From Raineyella sp044508675 (lineage in GTDB: Bacteria; Actinomycetota; Actinomycetes; Propionibacteriales; Propionibacteriaceae): a DNA stretch of 64,000 nt. The notes beneath the pieces were generated by a model that saw only the letters and a program-made list of their open reading frames with translations, searched no databases and had not been told where the DNA came from. The position numbers and the translations under genes are program-made. Where the stretch lies: contig JBIQHF010000004.1 of NCBI GenBank assembly GCA_044508675.1, forward strand, positions 124,001 to 188,000, read 5' to 3'. Shown piece after piece: positions 43,009 through 51,050 of this stretch (positions within the stretch are counted from its first letter, which is position 1; every line of letters starts with the position of its first letter).

Positions 43009-43230
43009 ATGGCAAAGAAGGAAGGCGTTCTCGAACTTGAGGGCACCGTGGTGGAGGCGCTCCCGAACGCAATGTTCCGGGTGGAGCTGTCCAACGGCCA
43101 CAAGGTGCTGGCCACCATCAGCGGCAAGATGCGACAGCACTACATCCGTATCCTGCCGAGTGACCGGGTGGTCGTCGAGGTGTCGGCCTACGACCTGAAC
43201 CGTGGTCGTATCGTCTACCGACACAAGTAA
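43009..43230 (+). CDS. infA: Translation initiation factor IF-1
   Basis: IF-1 blocks the ribosomal A site during initiation. The 73-residue OB-fold protein is nearly identical to other actinobacterial IF-1s: MAKKEGVLELEGTVVEALPN, FRVELSNGHKVLATISGKMR and the ending RGRIVYRHK. ATG at 43009 follows CGAGG. rpmJ is 100 bp downstream. Confidence 0.99.
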   Translation: MAKKEGVLELEGTVVEALPNAMFRVELSNGHKVLATISGKMRQHYIRILPSDRVVVEVSAYDLNRGRIVYRHK

Positions 43231-43330
43231 CACGGGGGTGGGCCTCGGCCCTCCTCGCAACCATCCATTACACGTCGGGCGTGGTCCGTGGTCACGGGCT
43301 TCGCCCTGCGCCGATTCAGAAAGACGATCG

Positions 43331-43444
43331 ATGAAGGTTCAGCCGAGCGTCAAGAAGGTCTGCGACAAGTGCAAGGTGATTCGCCGGCACGGTCGCGTGA
43401 TGGTGATTTGCGACAACCCGCGCCACAAGCAGCGCCAGGGCTGA
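43331..43444 (+). CDS. rpmJ: 50S ribosomal protein L36, zinc type
   Basis: This 37-residue protein reads MKVQPSVKKVCDKCKVIRRH, then a Cys and a His (VICDNPRHKQRQG), giving the CCCH zinc ribbon of the primary L36. AAGACGATCG is the only upstream ribosome-binding candidate and is weak. It is followed by a long structured gap before rpsM. Confidence 0.98.
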   Translation: MKVQPSVKKVCDKCKVIRRHGRVMVICDNPRHKQRQG

Positions 43445-43764
43445 TCAGTCCCTGGCCCAGCTCCCGGTCCTCCGGGGGGCTGCCCGGCGCTTCGCGTCAC
43501 CGCTCCCGCTGGGAGGCCTGCGGGCCCCGAGTCGGGGCCTTCACCGGACATCGTCCGGGACCACAACCGAATACCTAGCAACGTGAATGCAACCCCGGGA
43601 CCGTCAGGTCCCGGATCCACCCTCGGACGAAGGCCGAGGCCCTGTTCCTCAGGAAATCCATCGGGCGGACAGGGACGCTTCACGCCAGACACCTTCGCGG
43701 GCCACGGAGCCAGCGGGTCGGGAGACCCGTTCCGTGGCCTGTCCAACGGGAAAGGAACCCGCCC
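43445..43764 (+). promoter_or_regulatory. Structured 320-nt leader between rpmJ and rpsM
   Basis: No gene is present. Five hairpins follow one another: GGCCCC/GGGGCC (43523-43539), CCGGAC/GTCCGG (43544-43558), CCGGGACC/GGTCCCGG with a GTCA loop (43595-43614), CCTCGG/CCGAGG (43621-43639), and a two-part stem GGCCACGGA/TCCGTGGCC (43700-43739) enclosing CGGGTC/GACCCG with a GGGA tetraloop of GNRA type. The last ends 25 nt before the rpsM ATG. The first could terminate infA-rpmJ. The rest are candidates for a ribosomal-protein-binding leader, since in other bacteria S4 binds the mRNA upstream of rpsM. Confidence 0.6.
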
Positions 43765-44133
43765 ATGGCACGCCTGATCGGTGTTGACCTGCCGCGCGAG
43801 AAGCGCCTCGAGGTCGCTCTCACCTACATCTACGGCATCGGCCACACCCGCGCCCTCGAGACCCTTGCCGCCACCGGCATCTCGGGTGACAAGCGCGTCC
43901 ACGAGCTCACCGAGGACGACCTGGTCGCCCTCCGTGACCACATCGAGGCCAACTACCAGACCGAAGGTGACCTTCGCCGTGAGGTCGCCGCAGACATCCG
44001 CCGCAAGATCGAGATCGGCTCCTACCAGGGTCGTCGTCACCGCAGCGGTCTCCCGGTCCACGGCCAGCGCACCCGCACCAACGCGCGTCAGCGCAAGGGC
44101 AAGCGCAAGGCCGTCGCCGGCAAGAAGAAGTGA
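43765..44133 (+). CDS. rpsM: 30S ribosomal protein S13
   Basis: S13 in the 30S head contacts L5 and the P-site tRNA. The 122-residue protein has ARLIGVDLPREKRLEVALTY, IYGIGHTRALETLAATGIS and the basic tail HGQRTRTNARQRKGKRKAVA. GGAAAGGA precedes the ATG. It starts the alpha-operon block rpsM-rpsK-rpsD-rpoA-rplQ. Confidence 0.99.
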   Translation: MARLIGVDLPREKRLEVALTYIYGIGHTRALETLAATGISGDKRVHELTEDDLVALRDHIEANYQTEGDLRREVAADIRRKIEIGSYQGRRHRSGLPVHGQRTRTNARQRKGKRKAVAGKKK

Positions 44134-44188
44134 TCCCACTTCCCCCGCTCACTGACTGACAGACTCTTCGAGGAGCAGAAACACTCTC

Positions 44189-44590
44189 ATGGCAACTGCA
44201 GGCCGTAGCACCGGCAAGAAGGTGCGCCGCAAGGAAAAGAAGAATGTGGTCGCCGGCCAGGCCCACATCAAGTCCACGTTCAACAACACGATCATCTCGA
44301 TCACCGACCCCACCGGTCACGTGATCTCCTGGGCCTCCGCCGGCACCGTCGGCTTCAAGGGCTCCCGCAAGTCCACCCCGTACGCCGCTCAGATGGCTGC
44401 CGAGGCTGCCGGCCGTCGTGCCATGGAGCACGGCCTGAAGCGCGTCGACGTGTTCGTCAAGGGTCCGGGTTCCGGTCGCGAGACCGCGATCCGCTCGCTC
44501 GGTGCGATCGGTCTGGAGATCGGCCCGATCTCCGACGTGACCCCCGTGCCGCACAACGGCTGCCGCCCGCCCAAGCGCCGCCGCGTCTGA
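44189..44590 (+). CDS. rpsK: 30S ribosomal protein S11
   Basis: S11 forms the 30S platform near the E site. The 133-residue protein carries HIKSTFNNTIISITDPTGHV, GFKGSRKSTPYAAQMAAEAA and the C-terminal DVTPVPHNGCRPPKRRRV. GAGGAG lies 9 nt or more before the ATG. rpsD follows after 32 bp. Confidence 0.99.
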   Translation: MATAGRSTGKKVRRKEKKNVVAGQAHIKSTFNNTIISITDPTGHVISWASAGTVGFKGSRKSTPYAAQMAAEAAGRRAMEHGLKRVDVFVKGPGSGRETAIRSLGAIGLEIGPISDVTPVPHNGCRPPKRRRV

Positions 44591-44622
44591 CCCCGAACGA
44601 ACTAGCAAAGGACTGAACAAGA

Positions 44623-45228
44623 ATGGCCCGTTACACCGGCCCCATGACCAAGAAGTCCCGTCGTCTCGGGACTGACCTCGTCGGCAACGACAAGGCCTTC
44701 GAGCGCCGCCCCTACCCGCCGGGTGTCCACGGCCGTGGCCGTACCAAGGACTCCGAGTACTCGCTGCAGCTGCGCGAGAAGCAGAAGGCGCGTTTCGCCT
44801 ACGGCGTGCTGGAGAAGCAGTTCTCCCGCTACTACGAGGAGGCCAACCGTCAGCCGGGTCGTACCGGCGACAACCTGCTGCGCATCCTGGAGTCCCGTCT
44901 GGACAACGTGGTGTACCGCGCCGGCTTCGCCGGGACGCGTCGCCAGGCCCGCCAGCTCGTGAACCACGGCCACTTCCTGGTGAACGGCAAGAAGGTCAAC
45001 ATCCCGTCGTTCCGCGTGACCCCGCACGACATCGTGCAGGTCAAGGAGAAGTCGCTCAACATCGATCCGTTCGTGATTGCCCGGGAGACCCACGGGGAGC
45101 GTACGGTTCCGGCCTGGCTCGAGGCCCGCCCGAACCAGATGAAGATCTTCGTGCACCAGCTGCCGGTCCGTGAACAGATCACGGTCGACGTCCAGGAGCA
45201 GCTGATCGTCGAGCTGTACTCGAAGTGA
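44623..45228 (+). CDS. rpsD: 30S ribosomal protein S4
   Basis: S4 is a primary 16S rRNA binder and, in several bacteria, the repressor of its own operon. The 201-residue protein has the S4 RNA-binding domain LESRLDNVVYRAGFAGTRRQ followed by ARQLVNHGHFLVNGKKVNIP. It lacks the N-terminal zinc-ribbon cysteines, so it is the zinc-free form. A strong hairpin follows, which can separate it from rpoA. Confidence 0.99.
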   Translation: MARYTGPMTKKSRRLGTDLVGNDKAFERRPYPPGVHGRGRTKDSEYSLQLREKQKARFAYGVLEKQFSRYYEEANRQPGRTGDNLLRILESRLDNVVYRAGFAGTRRQARQLVNHGHFLVNGKKVNIPSFRVTPHDIVQVKEKSLNIDPFVIARETHGERTVPAWLEARPNQMKIFVHQLPVREQITVDVQEQLIVELYSK

Positions 45229-45235
45229 TCCCCGT

Positions 45236-45268
45236 GGCAGGAGGGGCTGTTCGCAGCCCCCTCCTGCC
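45236..45268 (+). terminator. Terminator or attenuator between rpsD and rpoA
   Basis: GGCAGGAGGGGCTG (45236-45249) pairs with CAGCCCCCTCCTGCC (45254-45268) around a TTCG loop, with one bulged base. It lies 7 bp after the rpsD stop. RNA polymerase alpha could thus be made from fewer full transcripts or from an internal promoter in 45269-45389, where none is obvious. Confidence 0.75.
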
Positions 45269-45389
45269 CGGCCCACCCCCGGGGGAGTGCCGCCAGGTGT
45301 CTCTCCCACACCCGGGGTCGTACGGAAGCGGCCGTACCCCCAGTCGGAATCGCGCCCTCAAATAGCGGTGGACGCGGAAAGGAACACAC

Positions 45390-46406
45390 ATGCTGATCGC
45401 CCAGCGCCCCAACCTGAGCGAAGAGGTCATCGACGACTACCGTTCGCGGTTCGTCATCGAGCCCCTCGAGCCCGGCTTCGGCTACACCCTCGGCAACTCG
45501 CTGCGCCGTACGCTGCTGTCCTCGATCCCGGGTGCTGCCCTGACCAGCATCAAGATCGACGGCAACCTGCACGAGTTCTCCACCGTCGCCGGTGTGGTCG
45601 AGGACGTCACCGAGGTCATCCTCAACCTGAAGGGCCTCGTGCTCACCTCGGAGGAGGATGAGCCGGTCGTCATGTACCTGCGCAAGGCCGGTGCCGGCGA
45701 GGTCACCGCGGCGGACATCCAGCCGCCGGCCGGTGTGGAGGTCCACAACCCGGACCTGCACATCGCCACCCTGAACCGGGACGGTGCCCTGGACATGGAG
45801 TTCGTGGTCGAGCGTGGCCGTGGCTACGTGTCCGCCGACCAGAACAAGGAGATCGAGCACGAGATCGGCCGCATCCCGGTCGACTCCATCTACTCCCCGG
45901 TCCTGAAGGTCAGCTACAAGGTCGAGGCGACCCGAGTCGAGCAGCGCACCGACTTCGACCGCCTCGTCGTGGACGTCGAGACCAAGCCGTCGATCACCCC
46001 GCGTGACGCGGTGGCCTCGGCCGGTCGTACCCTCGTCGAGCTGTTCGGCCTGTTCCGTGAGCTCAATGTCGAGGCCGAGGGTGTCGAGATCGGCCCGTCG
46101 CCGGTCGACGACCAGTACGCCACCGACCTGGCCCTGCCGGTCGAGGACCTGAACCTCTCCGTGCGTTCCTACAACTGCCTGCGTCGTGAGGGCATCCACA
46201 CCGTGGGTGAGCTCGTGTCGCGTTCCGAGCAGGACCTGCTCGACATCCGCAACTTCGGCTCCAAGTCCATCGACGAGGTCAAGCAGCAGCTGGCCACGAT
46301 GGGCCTGGCACTGAAGGACAGCGCCCCCGGCTTCGACCCCTACACCTACCCGGGTGCCGGGGGCGAGGACGACGACACCGACTTCGCGGAGACCGAGCAG
46401 TACTGA
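45390..46406 (+). CDS. rpoA: DNA-directed RNA polymerase subunit alpha
   Basis: Alpha dimerises to nucleate RNA polymerase assembly. The 338-residue protein has the N-terminal domain with LEPGFGYTLGNSLRRTLLSS, a linker, and the C-terminal DNA-binding domain with LNLSVRSYNCLRREGIHTVG, then an acidic tail ending DDDTDFAETEQY. GGAAAGGA precedes the ATG at 45390. rplQ follows after 64 bp. Confidence 0.99.
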   Translation: MLIAQRPNLSEEVIDDYRSRFVIEPLEPGFGYTLGNSLRRTLLSSIPGAALTSIKIDGNLHEFSTVAGVVEDVTEVILNLKGLVLTSEEDEPVVMYLRKAGAGEVTAADIQPPAGVEVHNPDLHIATLNRDGALDMEFVVERGRGYVSADQNKEIEHEIGRIPVDSIYSPVLKVSYKVEATRVEQRTDFDRLVVDVETKPSITPRDAVASAGRTLVELFGLFRELNVEAEGVEIGPSPVDDQYATDLALPVEDLNLSVRSYNCLRREGIHTVGELVSRSEQDLLDIRNFGSKSIDEVKQQLATMGLALKDSAPGFDPYTYPGAGGEDDDTDFAETEQY

Positions 46407-46470
46407 GCCTCGCCTCGTACGAGCCTCCGGGTCCCCGCCCACGTTTCAGACTGAACTGGAGAGACAAGAA

Positions 46471-47031
46471 ATGCCTACCCCCACCAAGGGCCCCCGTCTG
46501 GGTGGCAGCGCGACGCACGAGCGGATCATCCTCGCCAACCTGGCCAGCCAGCTCTTCGAGCACGGCTCCGTCGTGACGACCGAGACCAAGGCCAAGCGGG
46601 TCCGCCCGCTCGCCGAGAAGCTGATCACCAAGGCCAAGCACGGTGACCTGCACAACCGTCGCCTGGTGTTGAAGACCATCACCGACCCGAGCGTCGTGCA
46701 CGTGCTCTTCACCGAGATCGCGCCGACCATGGAGGGTCGCGAGGGTGGCTACACCCGGATCACCAAGATCGGCAACCGCAAGGGCGACAACGCCCCGCTG
46801 GCCAAGATCGAGGTCATCCTCGACAAGGTCACCCCGAAGGTGTCGGCCGAGGCTGCCACCACCACCGGGACCTCCGAGGACCTGAAGGCGGCCGTCGCCG
46901 CTGCCGGTGAGCCGGCCGAGGAGCCGGAGGCGGAGGTCACCGAGGCCGACGCCGCCCAGGCCGACCTGGATGCCGCCGCGACGCCGGCCGCGGCTCCCGC
47001 CGAGAACAAGGTCGACGAGAACAAGGCCTGA
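46471..47031 (+). CDS. rplQ: 50S ribosomal protein L17
   Basis: L17 sits near the tunnel exit. The first 120 residues match the family (MPTPTKGPRLGGSATHERII, LANLASQLFEHGSVVTTETK). About 65 further residues form an Ala/Glu-rich tail (EEPEAEVTEADAAQ...), an extension seen in other actinobacteria. The block ends in a very strong terminator. truA, which often follows rplQ in this phylum, is instead about 7.4 kb away on the other strand. Confidence 0.99.
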   Translation: MPTPTKGPRLGGSATHERIILANLASQLFEHGSVVTTETKAKRVRPLAEKLITKAKHGDLHNRRLVLKTITDPSVVHVLFTEIAPTMEGREGGYTRITKIGNRKGDNAPLAKIEVILDKVTPKVSAEAATTTGTSEDLKAAVAAAGEPAEEPEAEVTEADAAQADLDAAATPAAAPAENKVDENKA

Positions 47032-47043
47032 GCAGTGCTGTGT

Positions 47044-47079
47044 CGAAGGGCGCAGGAGGTTCGCCTCCTGCGCCCTTCG
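47044..47079 (+). terminator. rplQ terminator with TTCG loop
   Basis: CGAAGGGCGCAGGAGG (47044-47059) pairs perfectly over 16 bp with CCTCCTGCGCCCTTCG (47064-47079) around TTCG. It lies 12 bp after the stop and ends the alpha operon. Confidence 0.92.
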
Positions 47080-47136
47080 TGCACCTTCGGGGTAGTTTGG
47101 GGGCCGTCGAGAACAGCGCGCTGCGGAGGATGACCT

Positions 47137-48342
47137 GTGAGTGAGTCGTACCGGCATCTGAGGATCGCCCAGCTGGCCAACTTCGTCGGACCGGAGTCCG
47201 GCGGCATGCGTACGGCCATCAACAACATCGGTGAGGGCTACCAGGCCGCCGGTGCCGAGCGCATCCTCGTGGTGCCCGGCCAGCGCGATGCCTTCGAGGA
47301 GACCGAGCACGGCATGGTCGTGTACGTACGTGCTCCGCGGGTGCCGGTCAAGAGCACCGGCTACCGGATGATCACCACCCCGGGCCGGGCGCTGAAGGTG
47401 TTGGACCGCTTCCGCCCCACGACGGTGGAGATCTCGGACAAGTGGACGCTCGCACCGATCGCGTCCTGGGCCGCCGCCCGCGGTATCGGTTCGATGCTGT
47501 TCAGCCATGAGCGCCTCGACACGATGGCCAGCCTGTGGTTGCGCGGGTCGATCAACATCTCGTCCTGGGTCGAGCACCGGAACCGTACGCTCGGTCGCCG
47601 CTTCGACAAGGTCGTGGTGACCTCGGACTTCGCCGCCCAGGAGTTCGCCGAGGACGGCGTGGCCGTGACCAAGGTCCCGCTCGGGGTGGATCTCCGGCTG
47701 TTCCACCCGTCGAAGGGGACCCCGGTCGACGACGGCGTCCTGAAGCTGGTGTACATCGGCCGGCTGTCCCGGGAGAAGTCGCCCCAGCTCGGTATCGGGG
47801 TGGCCCTGGAGCTGCAGCGGCGCGGGGTGCCGTTCCGGCTCGACATGTACGGGTCCGGCCCGGACGAGGCCGAGATGAAACAGCTGGCCGTCAGTGCGCC
47901 GGTGTACTTCCACGGCTACGTGAAGGACCGTGAGCAGATCGCCCGCCACTATGCCGAGGCGGATGTGTCGTTCTCGGTCTGCCCCGCGGAGACGTTCGGC
48001 CTGGCCGCCCTGGAGGCGATGGCCTGCGGCACCCCGATCCTCACCGCGGACACCGGCGGGGCCCACGAGCTGGTCGACGACTCCTGCGGTGCGAGTGCCG
48101 CACCGGAACCGGCCGCCCTGGCGGACGCACTGCTCGCCCTGGTGGCGCGCCCACGCCAGGCGGTGAGGACCGCGGCCCGGGCCCGCGCCGAGTGCTACCC
48201 GTGGTCGGCCACCATCGACCACATGCTGGCGCTGCACGAGCAGCTGGCCCGCGACGCGCCGTACGCGGCGATCAAGCGCGGCATCCTGCGTCGGCGCCGA
48301 CCCCAGGAGTGGATGGACTCCTGGCAGCGGGACCTGGAGTAG
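47137..48342 (+). CDS. Glycosyltransferase, family GT4
   Basis: The 401-residue protein has a two-domain GT-B fold. The N-terminal domain opens LRIAQLANFVGPESGGMRTA, with the Gly-rich acceptor-side loop. The C-terminal GT4 domain has LVYIGRLSREKSPQLGIGVA and the donor-binding ETFGLAALEAMACG with its paired Glu residues. GT4 enzymes in actinobacteria often add mannose or glucose to cell-envelope glycolipids; donor and acceptor here are unknown. The start is GTG with GGAGGATG upstream. A TAGTTT box at 47093-47098 may be part of its promoter. Confidence 0.85.
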   Translation: MSESYRHLRIAQLANFVGPESGGMRTAINNIGEGYQAAGAERILVVPGQRDAFEETEHGMVVYVRAPRVPVKSTGYRMITTPGRALKVLDRFRPTTVEISDKWTLAPIASWAAARGIGSMLFSHERLDTMASLWLRGSINISSWVEHRNRTLGRRFDKVVVTSDFAAQEFAEDGVAVTKVPLGVDLRLFHPSKGTPVDDGVLKLVYIGRLSREKSPQLGIGVALELQRRGVPFRLDMYGSGPDEAEMKQLAVSAPVYFHGYVKDREQIARHYAEADVSFSVCPAETFGLAALEAMACGTPILTADTGGAHELVDDSCGASAAPEPAALADALLALVARPRQAVRTAARARAECYPWSATIDHMLALHEQLARDAPYAAIKRGILRRRRPQEWMDSWQRDLE

Positions 48343-48348
48343 CGGGCG

Positions 48349-50676
48349 TCACAGCCCCCAGTGGGTCGCGGCGTCCAGTGCCTCCTGCAGGGACGCGGCG
48401 CGCAGCTTGCGATAGAGGGATCGCGTCTGGGACCGGACGGCGTTCTCGGACACTCCCCGCACCGCAGCGATCTGCGATCGGGACCGGCCGGCGCGGAGGT
48501 CGGTCAGGATGTCGGTCTCCTCCGGGGTGAGCCGCGGGCGCTCGGGCGTCTCCACTCGGGCCTTGGCCCAATGTGCCCGGTCCAGCCGGGCACACTCGTC
48601 GGCGTCCAGGTCGAGTGCGGCGGCCACCGATTTGCGGTGGTGGCTGGCCCACAGCGGTAGCAGGTCGATGAGTTCGCCCTCGGAGTCGTACGCCAGGCGC
48701 AGGGCGCGCAGGTCGGCGGACGGAAGGGGACTGGCGGGGTGGCGGGCCAGGAGCTCCAGCGAGCGGGCGATGCCGCCGGCGCGGCCCCGCAGGAGGCCCT
48801 GCCCGGACATCGACCGGACCTGCGCCAGGGTGTCCTCCAGACCGCCTCCCATGAAGAGGCTGATCGCCCGTACCAGATCCCCCATGGGCCGGTTCGCCGG
48901 GGGCGTCCAGCCGTCCGGACGGCCCACCGAGGCGACCAGGGCCGCCTCGGACAGGTCGAGCAGGTAGCAGGCGTACGGGGAGGCCGCCGAGATGGCGCGG
49001 GAGGAACGGAGGCCGGACAGCAGACCGACCCCGGTCGCGGGGGACCCGAACAGTGCGTGCCGGAGGGCGATGAGGTGGGCGTGGGCCGGCCACAGCTCGT
49101 CCTCGTCGGGTGCTGACGGAAGGTCCTCCAGGGCCGCGTCGACGCCGTCAACGTCAAGTTCGTGGACGGCCACCAGGCCGCGCGCGATCATGGCGCCCCG
49201 CCCGATCATGTCGGCACCCCACCGGACCTGTCCGATGTCAGCCGCGAAGTCCCTCAACCGCGTCCGGGCGGCCACGGTCTCACCGTCCACCGCAGCTAGC
49301 AGGGCCAGGTTCGCGTTCGCGTTCGCGCGCACGAACGCGTGGCGCGGCATGCTGGCCCAGACGATCGCCGAACGGTAGGCCTCCGCGGCCGCTTCGGGCT
49401 GGTCGCCGAGCTGGAGACTGATTCCGGCCTGCAGCTCGGCCACCGCGGCCGCGGTGTGGTTCACCCCGGCCACTGCGGTGGCGTTCGCGAGGATCCTGCG
49501 TGCCTCCGCGGCGCTGGCGGCCGCCTCGACGAAGTGGCCGTGGATCCGTGAGATGCCGGACAGGGCGATGGCCAGCGTCACCGAGAGGGTTCCGGGTCGC
49601 TGCGCGCGCTGCTCGGCAGTGCGGCGCAGTGCCTGTACCGTCTCGTCGTCCTCGTACGCGATGGGCAGGTCGGGCAGGGACGCCTGCAGCCGGCCACCGC
49701 GCAGGGCACCGATTGCCTCGATCAGTCCTTGGGTGAAGCCGAGCTGGGTGAGGATCCGGGCCGGCACGCGGCTGAGCAGGCGGTGGGATCGTTCCGGGTT
49801 GTCGAGCATCAGGTCGGCCCACCGCTCGGAAACAATCTCCTGGACCGCGCCCCACGCGTTCTGGGCGATGCCCTGCTCAACGGCCTGCTCGACCTGCTCG
49901 GACCTGCCCAGCACCCGGACGGCCGCCTCCTCGGCGAGCCTGGCCCGCTCCGGGGCAGTGGTCCGGACGTAGTCCTGGAGGGCGGTGCGGGTGACCTCGG
50001 GGATCAGCACCGTGCCGTCGTTGGCGCGTACGGTCAGGCCGGCGGCCTCCAGGTCCTGACCGGTGACCGGAGGGGCATCCAGGGCCTCGGCCAGGGCGAT
50101 CAGCGCATCCTCGTCGGTGACGGTGAGGAAGGCCACCTCGGCGAGCCGGTCCCGGTTCTCGAGGCGGGAGATCCAGCCGATGACCGCGGACCGGGCCGCG
50201 CTGGCCAGGGCAGGGCCGTCCTCGCCGTCGGCAATGGCCCGGACGGCGTGCAGCCATCCCCCGGTGCGGAGAAAGACGTCCTCGATCCGCTCGGGGTCGT
50301 CGGTGCCGAGGAGGGCGCCGATGTCGTCGCGGGTGAGCTGGAACGTCCGCCCCCCGATGATCTGGGTGTCCTCGCGGTGCAGCAGTTGGTAGAGGCCGGG
50401 ATCGTTCGGTGCGAGCAGCGCGATCCGGCAGGCGGGGTCGGCGTCGAGCCGGGAGACCATGTCATCGATGGTCGCCGGGAGCGGGTGCGGGCTCGACACC
50501 GCATCGATGACCAGGCCCCCGGAGGTCTGATCGGCCCAGGCCCGGGCGATCTCCTCCCTGCCGGAGCCGACCGGCGCGACGATCACAACGATCCGCGTGC
50601 TGGGGAACACTTGCTGCTCGAACCGTCCCCACGCGGGCATGCGCTCTCGCGACTGGTCCGGATGCTCGACACTCAC
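48349..50676 (-). CDS. LuxR family transcriptional regulator, MalT-like with degenerate P-loop
   Basis: The 775-residue protein ends in a LuxR helix-turn-helix: LTPEETDILTDLRAGRSRSQ, then SENAVRSQTRSLYRKLRAAS. The N-terminus resembles the NTPase of LAL/MalT-type regulators, but the P-loop reads APVGSGREE (residues 34-42), with Arg in place of Lys and no Ser/Thr, and no clear Walker B follows. The middle is helical with TPR-like character. The start is GTG at 50676, with GAGGAGG upstream. It is divergent from modA and convergent with the GT4 gene (6-bp gap). Ligand and targets are unknown. Confidence 0.85.
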   Translation of the reverse strand: MSVEHPDQSRERMPAWGRFEQQVFPSTRIVVIVAPVGSGREEIARAWADQTSGGLVIDAVSSPHPLPATIDDMVSRLDADPACRIALLAPNDPGLYQLLHREDTQIIGGRTFQLTRDDIGALLGTDDPERIEDVFLRTGGWLHAVRAIADGEDGPALASAARSAVIGWISRLENRDRLAEVAFLTVTDEDALIALAEALDAPPVTGQDLEAAGLTVRANDGTVLIPEVTRTALQDYVRTTAPERARLAEEAAVRVLGRSEQVEQAVEQGIAQNAWGAVQEIVSERWADLMLDNPERSHRLLSRVPARILTQLGFTQGLIEAIGALRGGRLQASLPDLPIAYEDDETVQALRRTAEQRAQRPGTLSVTLAIALSGISRIHGHFVEAAASAAEARRILANATAVAGVNHTAAAVAELQAGISLQLGDQPEAAAEAYRSAIVWASMPRHAFVRANANANLALLAAVDGETVAARTRLRDFAADIGQVRWGADMIGRGAMIARGLVAVHELDVDGVDAALEDLPSAPDEDELWPAHAHLIALRHALFGSPATGVGLLSGLRSSRAISAASPYACYLLDLSEAALVASVGRPDGWTPPANRPMGDLVRAISLFMGGGLEDTLAQVRSMSGQGLLRGRAGGIARSLELLARHPASPLPSADLRALRLAYDSEGELIDLLPLWASHHRKSVAAALDLDADECARLDRAHWAKARVETPERPRLTPEETDILTDLRAGRSRSQIAAVRGVSENAVRSQTRSLYRKLRAASLQEALDAATHWGL

Positions 50677-51050
50677 GCCATGGCCTCCTCTGGCTGCTCG
50701 TTTCGCGGGGAAGCCTGCCGGTGACGGGGTCCCCGAATCCATCCGTCTGGCGGCGCTGGGGGGCCGGGGGTGCGGATGCGGCTACCAAGGACGGGTGCCC
50801 CGAGGTTACCGCATCGGTGCGGCATCCTCGATGGCCATTGGGTGAGGGTCCTGGCGCTGGGCCCCGACGCGGTGCGGTGGTGCCCGGACACCCGGGTGGG
50901 GTATACCCACCGGGGTATGGGGGTAGGGTGGGGGCTCCGGTAGACGCCGCGGTGTCGAGGTCCCCGCCCGGGCCACCTCGCACCGCCCCACCGCCGGTCC
51001 ATAGGCCGACGCGGCAGGAGCGTCGGCGGACCCCCGAGGAGTCGTCCCCC
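50677..51050. promoter_or_regulatory. Divergent region between LuxR-type gene and modA
   Basis: These 374 bp contain no credible gene. A strong palindromic stretch lies at 50891-50918 and a TAGGGT box at 50924-50929 could be the -10 for modA, about 120 bp from its start. Closer to the regulator gene nothing beyond its ribosome binding site was recognised. Confidence 0.5.
50903..50918. promoter_or_regulatory. Palindromic operator candidate upstream of modA
   Basis: ATACCC, four bases, GGGTAT is a perfect 6+6 palindrome. It overlaps a second imperfect one: CCCGGGTGGG (50891-50900) against CCCACCGGGG (50906-50915), 9 of 10 bases matching around GTATA. ATACCC-N4-GGGTAT resembles operators of the CsoR/CstR repressor family. 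It does not resemble the ModE consensus. The regulator that binds it is unknown. Confidence 0.5.
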
